Assembly: GCF_008831235.1 (NCBI RefSeq) | Contig: NZ_WBKF01000003.1 | Location: 124,001 to 188,000 of the forward strand | Direction: 5' to 3' | From: Pseudoclavibacter sp. CFCC 11306 | GTDB taxonomy: Bacteria > Actinomycetota > Actinomycetes > Actinomycetales > Microbacteriaceae | DNA: 64,000 nucleotides | Shown: piece after piece, positions 51,330 through 61,217 of the stretch | Numbering within the stretch: position 1 is the stretch's first letter | How the letters are laid out: every line of letters begins with the position of its first letter | Translations under genes and position numbers: made by a program | Notes under the pieces: generated by a model | Told to the model about the DNA's origin: nothing | Seen by the model: only the letters and a program-made list of their open reading frames with translations | The model's database searches: none

Positions 51330-52481
51330 TCAGTCGAGGTCGTCGTAGAACGCGATCACGCGATCGGCAAGATCCTGACGATCGGTGGCAGGCAGGAAGG
51401 AGCCTTCGGCTGCGTTGAGCGTCAGTACGGCGAGATCGTCCAGACCATAGTCGAAAGCCTGCGCCACGCGTGCGAACTCCTCGGTCAGCGTGGTGTTCGA
51501 CTGCAGCCGGTTGTCGACGTTCACGGTCACTCGGAAGTCGAGCTGGTAGAGCAGGTCGAGCGGATGCTCGTCGAACGGGCCGGCGAAGGCGCCGGTCTGC
51601 AGATTCGACGACGGGTTCGTCTCGAGCACGATGCCGCGATCGCGTACCCATGCGGCGACATCGCCGAGCACGGCGAGCACTTCGTCGGAGTCGTCGCCTT
51701 CGTCGATCAGCTGGATGTCGTCGACCAGATGCGTGCCATGACCGAGACGCAGCGCACGGCCGTCGATCAGGGCCGACACGATGGAGTCAAGGCCGTCAGC
51801 CTCGCCGGCATGCACCGTGGTCGGAAAGAAGCTGCGCGCCAGGTAGTCGAGAGCCTCTTGATGACGAGACGGCAGAAAGCCCTTCTCGGGGCCGGCCAGG
51901 TCGAACCCGACCACGCCGGCATCTCGATAGCGCACTGCGAGCTTGGCCATCTCGAGCGAGCGATCATTGTGACGCAGCGCAGTCACGATCTGGTTTGCCT
52001 CGATCTGGAAGCCGCGCTCGGCGGCGTCTCGCATGCCCTCTTCGAAGCCGGCGGCGACCGCTTCGACCGCTGCCTCGGGGGTGAGACCGCCAGCAAGATG
52101 CTGTTCGGGAGCCCAGCGCGCCTCGACGTAGATGATTCCGTCGTCGACCGAGTCTTCGACGAACTCACGAGCGACCCGGGCCAGCGAGTCAGCTGTCTGC
52201 ATGACGCCGACGGTCTGGTCGAAGGTCTTGAGGTAGGCGATGAGGTCGCCGGAGTCAGCGCTGTCGGCGAACCAGTCGCCGAGCTCTTCGGGATCGTCGA
52301 CCGGCAGCTCGAGACCGGCCTGGTCAGCCAGTTCGACGATGGTCTCAGGGCGCAGGCCGCCATCGAGATGGTCGTGCAGACTGATCTTTGGAACCTCGAC
52401 CAGATCGACCCCTTCGAGGGTCAGATCGAGGGTGTCGTCATCGAGGATTCGGTCTTGTGCGGAATCGTGCTCAGCGCTCAT
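51330..52481 (-). CDS. add: Adenosine deaminase
   Basis: The 383-residue zinc enzyme converts adenosine to inosine. It shows the metal ligands in KISLHDHLDGGLRPET, the Gly/Asp region DLAGPEKG, THVHAGE-type TTVHAGEADG, GHGTHL, and ETNPSSNLQTGA. The N-terminal ~30 residues are acidic. It converges on hrpB with only a 6-bp gap and no terminator. Together with punA it recycles adenosine, including that made by AhcY. Confidence 0.95.
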   Translation of the reverse strand: MSAEHDSAQDRILDDDTLDLTLEGVDLVEVPKISLHDHLDGGLRPETIVELADQAGLELPVDDPEELGDWFADSADSGDLIAYLKTFDQTVGVMQTADSLARVAREFVEDSVDDGIIYVEARWAPEQHLAGGLTPEAAVEAVAAGFEEGMRDAAERGFQIEANQIVTALRHNDRSLEMAKLAVRYRDAGVVGFDLAGPEKGFLPSRHQEALDYLARSFFPTTVHAGEADGLDSIVSALIDGRALRLGHGTHLVDDIQLIDEGDDSDEVLAVLGDVAAWVRDRGIVLETNPSSNLQTGAFAGPFDEHPLDLLYQLDFRVTVNVDNRLQSNTTLTEEFARVAQAFDYGLDDLAVLTLNAAEGSFLPATDRQDLADRVIAFYDDLD

Positions 52482-52527
52482 GCGCCAACTCTAGCGGAGC
52501 CGACGACGCCATCAGCCGCCGAAGCGC

Positions 52528-53652
52528 TCAGAGCAGATTCTCGTTTCCCGTCTGACGCACCATGTTCACCATCTCTTTCACGCGCTGGGCATGATCGCTG
52601 GTGGTGATCATCAGCACGTCTTCGGTGTCGACGACGACAAGATCCTGCACCCCGATGATCGCGATCAGCCGGTCGGTCTCGCTGACCAGCACACCGGTAC
52701 TCGACTCGGAGAGCACGCTCGCCTCGCCGAGAATGGCAAGGTTGCCGGGGTTGCGCTTACGCACCTGCCGGGCCACCGCAGAGAAGTCGCCCACGTCATC
52801 CCAGTCGAAGTCGCCCGGGATCACCGCCACCTGACCCGCTGCAGCGACCGGTTCGGCGATGGCGTAGTCGATTGCGATCTTCTTGAGCTTCGGCCAGGTC
52901 TTGGCCTTCTCTTCGTAGACGGCGGGAGTGCCCCAGGCGTCGGCGATGCGGTCGATGCCAGCGGCCAGCTCGGGTTCGCTCTCGCGCAGCCAGCACATCA
53001 GGTCGACCGCACGCGCCACGAACATGCCCGCGTTCCAGAGATACTCGCCGCTGGCGACGTACTCTCGCGCGACGCTGGCCTTGGGCTTCTCGACGAAGCT
53101 GGTCACCGCCCGTGCGCTCTTCGGCAGCCCCAGCGAGCCGTCCGGGTCGAGAGTGCCATCGGTGCGAATGTACCCGAAACCGGTCGAGGGCGAGGTCGGG
53201 GTGATGCCGATCGTCACCAGCCGGCCGGTCGCCGCGACCTGCGCAGCCTCGGTGACGACCTCGCGGAAGGCTCGCTCGTCGCCGATGAAGTGGTCGGCGG
53301 GGAACGAGGCCACGATGGCGTCTGGGTCGCGACGTGCGATAAGGGCTGCCGCCAGGCAGATCGCTGCAGTCGAGTCACGAGGCTCACTCTCGAGCACCAG
53401 GTTGTCGCCGTCGAGGTCGGGCAGCTGGCTGACGACCGAGGCCCGGTGTGCGGCACCCGTCACCACCATGATGTGGTCACTGCCGATCAGCGGGACGATC
53501 CGGTCCCAAGTCGACCGCAGCAGAGAGTGGCCTGATCCGGTGAGGTCGAGGAGGAATTTGGGCTCTTTCGCTCGTGACAGAGGCCACAGACGGGAACCGA
53601 CACCTCCCGCCGGGATGATCGCGTACACGTGGTCAGCGGCAGATGCAGACAT
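52528..53652 (-). CDS. manC: Mannose-1-phosphate guanylyltransferase
   Basis: The 374-residue enzyme makes GDP-mannose for glycan synthesis. The nucleotidyltransferase loop is IIPAGGVGSRLWPLSRAKEPKFLLDL. ASFPADHFI, GFGYIRTDG, FVEKPK, WNAGMFV and DFDWDDVGDF follow, typical of the monofunctional class without a C-terminal isomerase domain. The start at 53652 follows a TACGCT box by 7 nt. Confidence 0.93.
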   Translation of the reverse strand: MSASAADHVYAIIPAGGVGSRLWPLSRAKEPKFLLDLTGSGHSLLRSTWDRIVPLIGSDHIMVVTGAAHRASVVSQLPDLDGDNLVLESEPRDSTAAICLAAALIARRDPDAIVASFPADHFIGDERAFREVVTEAAQVAATGRLVTIGITPTSPSTGFGYIRTDGTLDPDGSLGLPKSARAVTSFVEKPKASVAREYVASGEYLWNAGMFVARAVDLMCWLRESEPELAAGIDRIADAWGTPAVYEEKAKTWPKLKKIAIDYAIAEPVAAAGQVAVIPGDFDWDDVGDFSAVARQVRKRNPGNLAILGEASVLSESSTGVLVSETDRLIAIIGVQDLVVVDTEDVLMITTSDHAQRVKEMVNMVRQTGNENLL

Positions 53653-53665
53653 GATCACGAGCGTA
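53653..53665 (-). promoter_or_regulatory. -10 box of manC, predicted leaderless
   Basis: TACGCT (minus strand, 53665 down to 53660) is followed by 7 nt and the manC ATG. Confidence 0.4.
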
Positions 53666-53752
53666 CCAGAGCCCCCCTGACTCGACGTGGGCCTGCACCC
53701 CGACGACATGTGTCGGAGAAATCAGCTTTGCGCCCATGTTCCTGGCTCTTGC

Positions 53753-53797
53753 TTAGGCAGACCTTACTGATATGCGAATGCACGCCGGGTCTAGACT
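53753..53797 (+). promoter_or_regulatory. sdhC promoter with possible DtxR/IdeR-type iron box
   Basis: TAGACT at 53792-53797 is a likely -10, giving a ~65-nt leader. TTAGGCAGACCTTA at 53753-53766 matches 11 of 14 positions of the right part of the DtxR/IdeR consensus (TTAGGCTAACCTAA); the left end is poor. AAGGAGGG at 53851-53858 is the sdhC ribosome-binding site. Confidence 0.35.
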
Positions 53798-53864
53798 TGC
53801 CACAACACAGTCAGCGTCCGATAGGTTTCTGTTGCCGGGCGTACTCAACCAAGGAGGGTTGTTC

Positions 53865-54242
53865 GTGTCACCGAAACCAGCCGGTACTCTGTACCGTGGC
53901 CGAGAAGGCATGTGGTCCTGGGTTTTCCACCGCATCACCGGCGTGGCCATCTTCTTCTTCCTGCTGGTGCACATTCTCGACACCGCACTCATTCGCCTCT
54001 CTCCCGAGGCCTACAACGCGGTCATCGGCACCTACAAGAATCCTCTGATGGGCGTGGGCGAGGTCGCACTCGTCGCCGCGATCGCATTTCACGCGCTCAA
54101 CGGCCTGCGTGTCATCCTCATCGACTTCTGGTCGCAGGGCACGAAGCATCAGCGCGGACTCTTCTACGGTGTGATGCTCGTCTGGCTTGTGCTGATGATC
54201 TTCTTCGTGCCGCAGCACCTGTCACACGTGTTCGGGTTCTAG
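53865..54242 (+). CDS. sdhC: Succinate dehydrogenase cytochrome b556 subunit
   Basis: The 125-residue membrane anchor has three helices and the family signature YRGREGMWSWVFHRITGVAIFFFLLVHILD, with the haem-ligand His in the second helix region (AFHALNGLRVILID). The GTG at 53865 is chosen because AAGGAGGG lies 6 nt before it; the frame is open back to 53772 without support. First gene of sdhCDAB. Confidence 0.93.
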   Translation: MSPKPAGTLYRGREGMWSWVFHRITGVAIFFFLLVHILDTALIRLSPEAYNAVIGTYKNPLMGVGEVALVAAIAFHALNGLRVILIDFWSQGTKHQRGLFYGVMLVWLVLMIFFVPQHLSHVFGF

Positions 54243-54259
54243 GGAAGGGCTGAACGACA

Positions 54260-54694
54260 ATGACCGTCACCATCGAGAAACCCGCCCGCGCACCTCACAA
54301 GCGCTCGAACCGCGAGAAGTTCGCCTGGCTCTTCATGCGCGGTTCGGGTGTTCTGCTCGTCGTGCTCATCTTCGGGCATCTGTACTTCAACCTGCTCACC
54401 GGCGACGGCATTCACCAGGTCGACTGGGGGTTCGTGGCCGGAAAGCTGGCCAACCCGTTCTGGCAGGTCTGGGACATCCTCATGCTCTGGCTCGCGCTGC
54501 TGCACGGCGCGAACGGCATGCGCACGATCGTCAACGACTACGTCGAGAACCAGCGGGTGGCCAAAGGCCTGCGCATCGCGATCTTCGCGGCAGCCGGCGT
54601 GCTGATCATCCTCGGCACCTGGGTCGTCTTCGGCTTCGACCCCTGCGCCGACCCCAACCTGAACGCAGACTGGCAGCAGTTCTGCACGAAGTGA
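54260..54694 (+). CDS. sdhD: Succinate dehydrogenase hydrophobic anchor subunit
   Basis: The 144-residue anchor has three transmembrane helices: FMRGSGVLLVVLIFGHLYFNLL, ILMLWLALLHGANGMRTIVNDYV with a conserved HGANG, and GLRIAIFAAAGVLIILGTWVVFG. With SdhC it forms the quinone and haem site. It is 17 bp downstream of sdhC. Confidence 0.92.
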   Translation: MTVTIEKPARAPHKRSNREKFAWLFMRGSGVLLVVLIFGHLYFNLLTGDGIHQVDWGFVAGKLANPFWQVWDILMLWLALLHGANGMRTIVNDYVENQRVAKGLRIAIFAAAGVLIILGTWVVFGFDPCADPNLNADWQQFCTK

Positions 54695-54733
54695 CGCCTG
54701 ACGGCGCCGAGTCAAAGGCGATGAAAGACTGAG

Positions 54734-56536
54734 ATGACTGAGACCTCAACGACCAAGAACGGCGACTACACCGTTCACTACCACCAGCATGATGTGATCA
54801 TCGTCGGTGCCGGCGGCGCCGGCATGCGCGCTGCGATCGAGGCCGGCCCCCATGCCGACACCGCCGTGATCACCAAGCTCTACCCCACGCGTTCGCACAC
54901 GGGTGCGGCTCAGGGCGGCATGGCTGCGGCCCTCTCGAACCTCGAAGAGGACTCATGGGAGTGGCACACCTACGACACGGTCAAGGGCGGCGACTTCCTG
55001 GCTGATCAGGATGCCGTCGAGATTCTGGCCAAAGAGGCCATCGACGCGGTCATCGACCTTGAGAACATGGGTCTGCCGTTCAACCGCACCGACGACGGCA
55101 AGATCGCTCAGCGCCGATTCGGTGGCCACACCCGCGAGCACGGCAAGGCGCCCGTTCGTCGCTCGTGCTACGCAGCGGACCGCACCGGCCACATGATTCT
55201 GCAGACCCTCTATCAGAACTGCGTCAAGCTCGGCATCCAGTTCTACAACGAGTACTACGCACTCGATCTGGTCTTCACCGAGATCGACGGCGAACGCCGC
55301 CCTGCAGCGGTCATCGCGTACGAGCTGGCCACCGGCGACATTCACGTCTTCCAGGGCAAGTCGATCGTCTTCGCGACCGGCGGCTTCGGCAAGATGTTCA
55401 AGACGACGTCGAACGCTCACACGCTCACCGGCGACGGCGTCGGCATCATCTGGCGTCAGCACCTGCCCCTCGAAGACATCGAGTTCTTCCAGTTCCATCC
55501 GACCGGTCTCGCCGGTCTGGGCATCCTGCTCACCGAGGGTGCCCGTGGCGAAGGCGCCATTCTGCGAAATGCGAATGGTGAGCGATTCATGGAGCGGTAC
55601 GCGCCGACCATCAAAGACCTCGCACCTCGCGACATCGTCGCCCGATGCATGGTGCAGGAGGTTCAGGAGGGCCGCGGCGTCGGCCCGAACAAAGACTACG
55701 TGCTGCTCGACTGCACCCATCTGGGTGCCGAGGTGCTTGAGACCAAGCTTCCCGACATCACTGAGTTCGCCCGCACCTATCTCGGCGTCGACCCAGTCGT
55801 CGAGCCCGTGCCGGTCTATCCGACAGCGCACTATGCCATGGGCGGCATCCCCACCAACAACAACGGCGAGGTGCTGCGCACGATCAAAGACATCGTGCCC
55901 GGCCTCTACGCGGCCGGCGAGTGCGCGTGCGTCTCGGTGCACGGTGCGAACCGACTGGGCACCAACTCGCTGCTCGACATCAACGTGTTCGGCAAACGTG
56001 CCGGTCGTCAGGCGGTCAAGTACTCGCGTGAGGCGGAGTTCGTTCCGCTGCCCGAGGCACCCGAGCAGGGCGTCATCGAGCTGCTCGACGGCATCCGCAA
56101 CAACGACGGCGGCGAGTCGCTCGCGCAGATCCGCAAAGAGCTGCAAGAGACCATGGACACCAACGCACAGGTGTTCCGCACCGAAGAGACGCTGACTCAG
56201 GCCGCCAACGATGTGAGAGCTCTGCGCAGGCGCTATCAGCACATCAGCATCCACGACCACGGTCGCCGCTTCAACACCGACCTGCTCGAAGGCGTCGAGC
56301 TCGGGTTCCTGCTCGATCTCGCCGAGGTGCTGATCGCGGCCGCACTGAACCGCAAAGAGAGCCGCGGCGGCCACATGCGCGACGACTACCCCAAGCGCGA
56401 CGACGCCACATACCTCAAGCACACGATGGCCTACCTGACAGGTGACCCCAACGAAGGCGAGCCCGGCTCGCACATCACGCTGGGGTGGAAGCCTGTCGTG
56501 CTCACCCGGTATGAGCCCAAGGAGAGGAAGTACTGA
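54734..56536 (+). CDS. sdhA: Succinate dehydrogenase flavoprotein subunit
   Basis: The 600-residue catalytic subunit oxidises succinate to fumarate. It shows FAD motif [19 protein letters not shown], the covalently flavinylated His56 in [12 protein letters not shown], the active-site region FHPTGLAG and [11 protein letters not shown], and [18 protein letters not shown]. Length and motifs are normal for the aerobic type. Confidence 0.97.
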   Translation: MTETSTTKNGDYTVHYHQHDVIIVGAGGAGMRAAIEAGPHADTAVITKLYPTRSHTGAAQGGMAAALSNLEEDSWEWHTYDTVKGGDFLADQDAVEILAKEAIDAVIDLENMGLPFNRTDDGKIAQRRFGGHTREHGKAPVRRSCYAADRTGHMILQTLYQNCVKLGIQFYNEYYALDLVFTEIDGERRPAAVIAYELATGDIHVFQGKSIVFATGGFGKMFKTTSNAHTLTGDGVGIIWRQHLPLEDIEFFQFHPTGLAGLGILLTEGARGEGAILRNANGERFMERYAPTIKDLAPRDIVARCMVQEVQEGRGVGPNKDYVLLDCTHLGAEVLETKLPDITEFARTYLGVDPVVEPVPVYPTAHYAMGGIPTNNNGEVLRTIKDIVPGLYAAGECACVSVHGANRLGTNSLLDINVFGKRAGRQAVKYSREAEFVPLPEAPEQGVIELLDGIRNNDGGESLAQIRKELQETMDTNAQVFRTEETLTQAANDVRALRRRYQHISIHDHGRRFNTDLLEGVELGFLLDLAEVLIAAALNRKESRGGHMRDDYPKRDDATYLKHTMAYLTGDPNEGEPGSHITLGWKPVVLTRYEPKERKY

Positions 56537-56538
56537 TC

Positions 56539-57369
56539 ATGGCGACTGCTGCCGCGACCACTGAGAACGTCACTTCGAAGGCACACGCCGAGTCGTACAG
56601 CGCCGATGCTGCCGACCGGTCGAAGCACGCTCCGTCAGCACACGACGCATCGGTGAAGCCGTTCACTGTCACGTTCAACATCCGGCGTTTCGACCCCGAT
56701 GTCGACACCGAGCCCCGCTGGGAGTCGTTCGACGTCGAGATGTACTCGACCGATCGTGTGCTCGATGCGCTGCACAAGATCAAGTGGGAGCAGGACGGCT
56801 CGCTGACGTTCCGTCGCTCCTGCGCACACGGCATCTGCGGCTCTGACGCCATGCGCATCAACGGCCGCAACCGACTGGCCTGCAAGACGCTGATCAAAGA
56901 CCTGGACATCGACAAGCCGATCTACGTCGAGGCCATCAAGGGACTGCCTCTTGAGAAAGACCTCGTCGTCGACATGGAGCCCTTCTTCAAGGCCTACCGT
57001 GACGTGCAGCCTTTCCTTCAGGCCCATTCGGAGCCCGCGGAAGGCCGTGAGCGGCTGCAGACGATCAAGGATCGCGAGATCTTCGACGATACGACCAAAT
57101 GCATCCTCTGCGCAGCCTGCACCACCAGCTGCCCGGTCTTCTGGACCGACGGTCAGTACTTCGGCCCCGCTGCCATCGTGAACGCGCACCGATTCATCTT
57201 CGACTCACGTGACGACGAGTCGCAGGTGCGTCTGGACATCCTCAACGACAAAGAGGGCGTGTGGCGCTGCCGCACGACCTTCAACTGCACCGAGGCCTGC
57301 CCGCGTGGCATCCAGATCACGAAGGCGATCGCAGAGGTCAAGCAGGCGGCCATTCGCGGCCACCGCTGA
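56539..57369 (+). CDS. sdhB: Succinate dehydrogenase iron-sulfur subunit
   Basis: The 276-residue protein carries the [2Fe-2S] ligands in RRSCAHGICGSDAM and the [4Fe-4S]/[3Fe-4S] ligands in CILCAACTTSCP and FNCTEACPRGI. An extra ~40-residue Ala/Ser-rich N-terminus precedes the domain. It starts 2 bp after sdhA. It closes the sdhCDAB operon and is followed by a hairpin. Confidence 0.96.
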   Translation: MATAAATTENVTSKAHAESYSADAADRSKHAPSAHDASVKPFTVTFNIRRFDPDVDTEPRWESFDVEMYSTDRVLDALHKIKWEQDGSLTFRRSCAHGICGSDAMRINGRNRLACKTLIKDLDIDKPIYVEAIKGLPLEKDLVVDMEPFFKAYRDVQPFLQAHSEPAEGRERLQTIKDREIFDDTTKCILCAACTTSCPVFWTDGQYFGPAAIVNAHRFIFDSRDDESQVRLDILNDKEGVWRCRTTFNCTEACPRGIQITKAIAEVKQAAIRGHR

Positions 57370-57470
57370 TCCAGTGATCGGCTGAACGGCTCGCGCGCTG
57401 CACCGCGCGGCTTCAGTCGTTTGAGGGCAGCGTCCAGCGTTTCGACAGCCGCCCAGTTGCTACGACACGA

Positions 57471-57512
57471 GAACCGCCGGTTCTGACTCGCTGAGTCGGA
57501 GCGCGGCGGTTC
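57471..57512 (+). terminator. Terminator of sdhCDAB
   Basis: Arms GAACCGCCG and CGGCGGTTC, with inner GACTC/GAGTC pairing, form a stem about 100 bp past sdhB, followed by TTCGTTCA. Confidence 0.65.
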
Positions 57513-57547
57513 TTCGTTCATTCGGCGAACCTGACCTCTGCGGCTCT

Positions 57548-57806
57548 GGCATCGCTCGGTCCGGCATTGACCTTGTGGCATTCCTCGGCCCGGCATGGGC
57601 CCGTAACGCATCCCCCGGCCCGGCACACTTCTCTCCCCCCCCGACACGCTTCTCACCCCCTCATCCCCGGCACACCACTTCTGCGCCTCGAGTCGGCGCA
57701 AATGACGCCCAGAGACATCCAGACATGTCAAGTTCCATGTTTCGAAGCGCCTGAACGACATCTGCCATGGCTCGATCCTGGAGAGCAGCATGTGCCGTGG
57801 TACGAA
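57548..57806. repeat. Intergenic repeat element, copy B, inside a ~30-bp periodic array
   Basis: Part 1: a 20-bp unit similar to GGCATTCCTCGGCCCGGCAT occurs at 57548, 57577 and 57607 (spacings 29 and 30), then decays into C-rich sequence. Part 2: four contiguous 30-bp modules at 57687, 57717, 57747 and 57777. Read on the minus strand three of them begin TTCGTACCACGG, ATCGAGCCATGG and TTCGAAACATGG. The 88 bp at 57689-57776 match copy A upstream of birA/accD without gaps. A stem-loop like that of copy A is at 57721-57742. The spacer 57370-57878 holds no gene I can support. Confidence 0.65.
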
Positions 57807-57866
57807 TCGAGCCCACACCGCCAGGCCGGCCCCGCGCCACGGTGCCTGCCCCGCGCTGCCTGCCGA

Positions 57867-57878
57867 TACCATTGACCC
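57867..57878 (+). promoter_or_regulatory. -10 box of the yihY-like gene, predicted leaderless
   Basis: TACCAT at 57867-57872 is followed by 6 nt and the ATG at 57879. Confidence 0.4.
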
Positions 57879-58919
57879 ATGAGCGCCCAACAGAAACCGG
57901 TCAGCACGGTCCAAGGTCTCATCGCGTGGGCGATGCAGACCAGACCAGCACGTGTGATGGCGCACTACACCTCGCGCGGCGGCCCTGTCCTTGCCGGCGG
58001 TATGAGCTACAGCTCGCTGTTCGCCGCGTTCGCCGGCGTCTGGACGCTTTTCAGCGTCATCGGCCTTTTCATCGCTCGCTCCGAGACCGTCTGGAACGCT
58101 CTCGTCGACTACCTGGCCAAGTCAGTGCCCGGTCTCATCGACACCGGCGAGGGCGGCGCCATCAGCCCAGAGACGCTGCAGGGCGTGCCTTCCACACTGT
58201 CCTGGACCGGCGCCGTCGCCCTCGTCTCGCTGATTTTCACCCTCTTCGGCTGGCTCGGCGCCGTACGCACAGGCGTGCGCGCCCAGTTCGGCCGCTCGCC
58301 TCTGCCCCAGCAGCCGGTCGTGGCACAACTGCGCGATCTGGGCCTGCTGGTGGGGTTCGGCCTGCTCGTCATCATCTCGGCTCTCGCCTCCACCGTCAGT
58401 TCGGGTCTCGGCCGCCGCATCTCCGCTCTGCTCGGCTTCGGCGAACAGAGCATGCTCTCGTGGCTGCTGGTCACCATCGGCTCACTGCTGCTCTCTCTGG
58501 TGCTGGACGCCATCATCCTCATCGTGATCATGCGCGTGCTCGCACAGGTGATCATCCCCGTGCGGCGCATGCTGCCGGTGGTCATCTGGGGCGCCGTTGC
58601 GACCACCCTGCTGAAGGCCGTCGGCGGGTCGCTCATCGGCGGCGGGTCGAACCCGTTGCTCGCCGGCTTTCTGACCATCGTCGGTCTGCTGCTCTGGTTC
58701 AACCTGCTCAGTCAGACCGTGCTCATCGCGGCCGCCTGGCTGGCCGTCGTCGCCTCAGACCACGAGGTCAACGAGCGGCATGACGGCGACCTCGATTTCT
58801 GGGGCGCGAGCCGTCTGCAGGATGCCGTGCGCGGCCCGAACGCCGTGGAGAGTCCGCTGCCGGTCGAGGTGCCTGACTCCGCCATCAAGACCGACGAGCC
58901 CGATACCGAAGCCCGGTGA
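57879..58919 (+). CDS. YihY/BrkB-family integral membrane protein
   Basis: The 346-residue protein has about six transmembrane helices. The family start is seen in VMAHYTSRGGPVLAGGMSYSSLFAAFAGVWTLFSVIGLF, then VALVSLIFTLFGWLGAVRTGVRAQFGR, and the C-terminal PVVIWGAVATTLLKAVGGSLIGGGSNPLLAGF. The ~60-residue tail is acidic. The family (formerly called RNase BN in error) has no settled function. Confidence 0.9.
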   Translation: MSAQQKPVSTVQGLIAWAMQTRPARVMAHYTSRGGPVLAGGMSYSSLFAAFAGVWTLFSVIGLFIARSETVWNALVDYLAKSVPGLIDTGEGGAISPETLQGVPSTLSWTGAVALVSLIFTLFGWLGAVRTGVRAQFGRSPLPQQPVVAQLRDLGLLVGFGLLVIISALASTVSSGLGRRISALLGFGEQSMLSWLLVTIGSLLLSLVLDAIILIVIMRVLAQVIIPVRRMLPVVIWGAVATTLLKAVGGSLIGGGSNPLLAGFLTIVGLLLWFNLLSQTVLIAAAWLAVVASDHEVNERHDGDLDFWGASRLQDAVRGPNAVESPLPVEVPDSAIKTDEPDTEAR

Positions 58920-58981
58920 CGCGCACGCTGATCCCTCTGCGAAGTCGCCGTGCGCTGCCGAGGCAGGTCAGAGGCATCGCC

Positions 58982-58994
58982 TAGAATCGGCGTC
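58982..58994 (+). promoter_or_regulatory. -10 box of exoA, predicted leaderless
   Basis: TAGAAT at 58982-58987 is followed by 7 nt and the ATG at 58995, the same arrangement as upstream of bcp. Confidence 0.5.
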
Positions 58995-59981
58995 ATGAGC
59001 ACGAAGCAGCCTGCACTCTCCCCCGCCCTGCACGAGACGATCATCGCGCCGCCGCCGGTCGACGAGCAGCCGAAGCCCAAACCGGGCATCAACACGCAGG
59101 CGGCACGCACCCGTGCATCCGCTGAGACGCCGAAGCCCGCTGGTGCGCTGCGCGTCGCAACCGTCAACGTGAACGGCATCCGCGCGGCGTTCCGCAAGGG
59201 CATCGAATCGTGGATCGAAGCGGCTCAGCCCGACGTCATCGCGCTGCAAGAGGTGAGAGCGTCCGGTGACCAGCTGCGCGAGCTGTTGCCGGGCTGGCAC
59301 ATCGCCGACGACGTGTGCTCGCAGAAGGGTCGCGCCGGCGTCGCCGTCGTGTCACGACTGCCGCTCGGTGAGACGCGCACTCAGATCGGCGACGACGACT
59401 TCGATACCTCGGGACGCTGGCTCGAAGTCGACCTCGACGTCGACGGCACACCGCTCACACTGGTGAGCGTCTATGCGCATTCGGGCGAGGTCGACACCCC
59501 GAAGCAGGTCGAGAAGTATCGCATGCTCGAGGCGATGAGCGAACGGCTTGCGGCACTGCCGAAAGAGCATGAGCGGGCCGTCTTCATGGGCGATCTCAAT
59601 GTGTGTCACGAGCAGATCGACATTCGCAACTGGCGGTCGAACCTCAAGCGTGCGGGGTTCCTGCCCAAAGAGCGCGCCTACTTCGACCAGTTCTTCGGCC
59701 GACCCGACGAGCGGTATCAGCGGCTCGACGGCACCGATCTGGGCGAGGGGCTCGGCTGGATCGACCTCGGTCGGTCAGCCGCTGGTGATCAGCCCGGCCC
59801 ATACACGTGGTGGTCATGGCGTGGACAGGCCTTCGACAACGACGCCGGCTGGCGCATCGACTATCAGGCGGCGACACCTCAGGTGGCGACGGCGGCAAGA
59901 CACTACTTCGTCGATCGCCCGGCGACGTACGACCAGCGCTTCACCGATCACTCGCCGGTCGTGGTCGACTACCAGCTCTGA
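58995..59981 (+). CDS. Exodeoxyribonuclease III / AP endonuclease
   Basis: The 328-residue EEP-superfamily enzyme acts in base-excision repair. It shows RVATVNVNGIRAAFRKGIESWIEAAQPDVIALQEVRA (metal Glu), LVSVYAHSG, VFMGDLNVCHEQIDIRN (Asp/Asn), TWWSWRGQAFDNDAGWRIDY and FTDHSPVVVDY (catalytic Asp-His). The first ~50 residues are a Pro/Ala/Lys-rich extension absent from ExoIII/XthA relatives. The start follows its -10 box directly. Confidence 0.92.
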   Translation: MSTKQPALSPALHETIIAPPPVDEQPKPKPGINTQAARTRASAETPKPAGALRVATVNVNGIRAAFRKGIESWIEAAQPDVIALQEVRASGDQLRELLPGWHIADDVCSQKGRAGVAVVSRLPLGETRTQIGDDDFDTSGRWLEVDLDVDGTPLTLVSVYAHSGEVDTPKQVEKYRMLEAMSERLAALPKEHERAVFMGDLNVCHEQIDIRNWRSNLKRAGFLPKERAYFDQFFGRPDERYQRLDGTDLGEGLGWIDLGRSAAGDQPGPYTWWSWRGQAFDNDAGWRIDYQAATPQVATAARHYFVDRPATYDQRFTDHSPVVVDYQL

Positions 59982-61040
<1,059 letters not shown>

Positions 61041-61217
61041 GACGCACGCCTGGTGTCACTTGGCCGTTCGGCCTCCTGATGCACCCGACGATTTCGGCGC
61101 GCAAGCGCCCGCAGCAGACCGAAGAGCGTGGGCAGACCGCGCTTCTGACGTGACGCACACGACCGCAGGCCAGACGGAATGGACTGCACATCGTCGTCGT
61201 TGCAGATGAGGATGACC

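Noticed and set aside
57620-57680. 6C RNA candidate, because of runs of 5-8 C residues
   Set aside because: The C runs are not in the loops of two adjacent stems, which that motif requires.
57548-57806. CRISPR array
   Set aside because: Units are contiguous and degenerate with no unique spacers, and no cas gene is in the window.
57153-57965. 270-codon minus-strand frame as a protein gene
   Set aside because: It runs antisense into the end of sdhB and into yihY, has no start signal, and uses codons atypical of the neighbours. The peptide similarity to the birA spacer is reported as a finding about the repeat instead.
61041-61217. FMN riboswitch before ribD
   Set aside because: The conserved core elements expected of that riboswitch are not present in this interval by eye.
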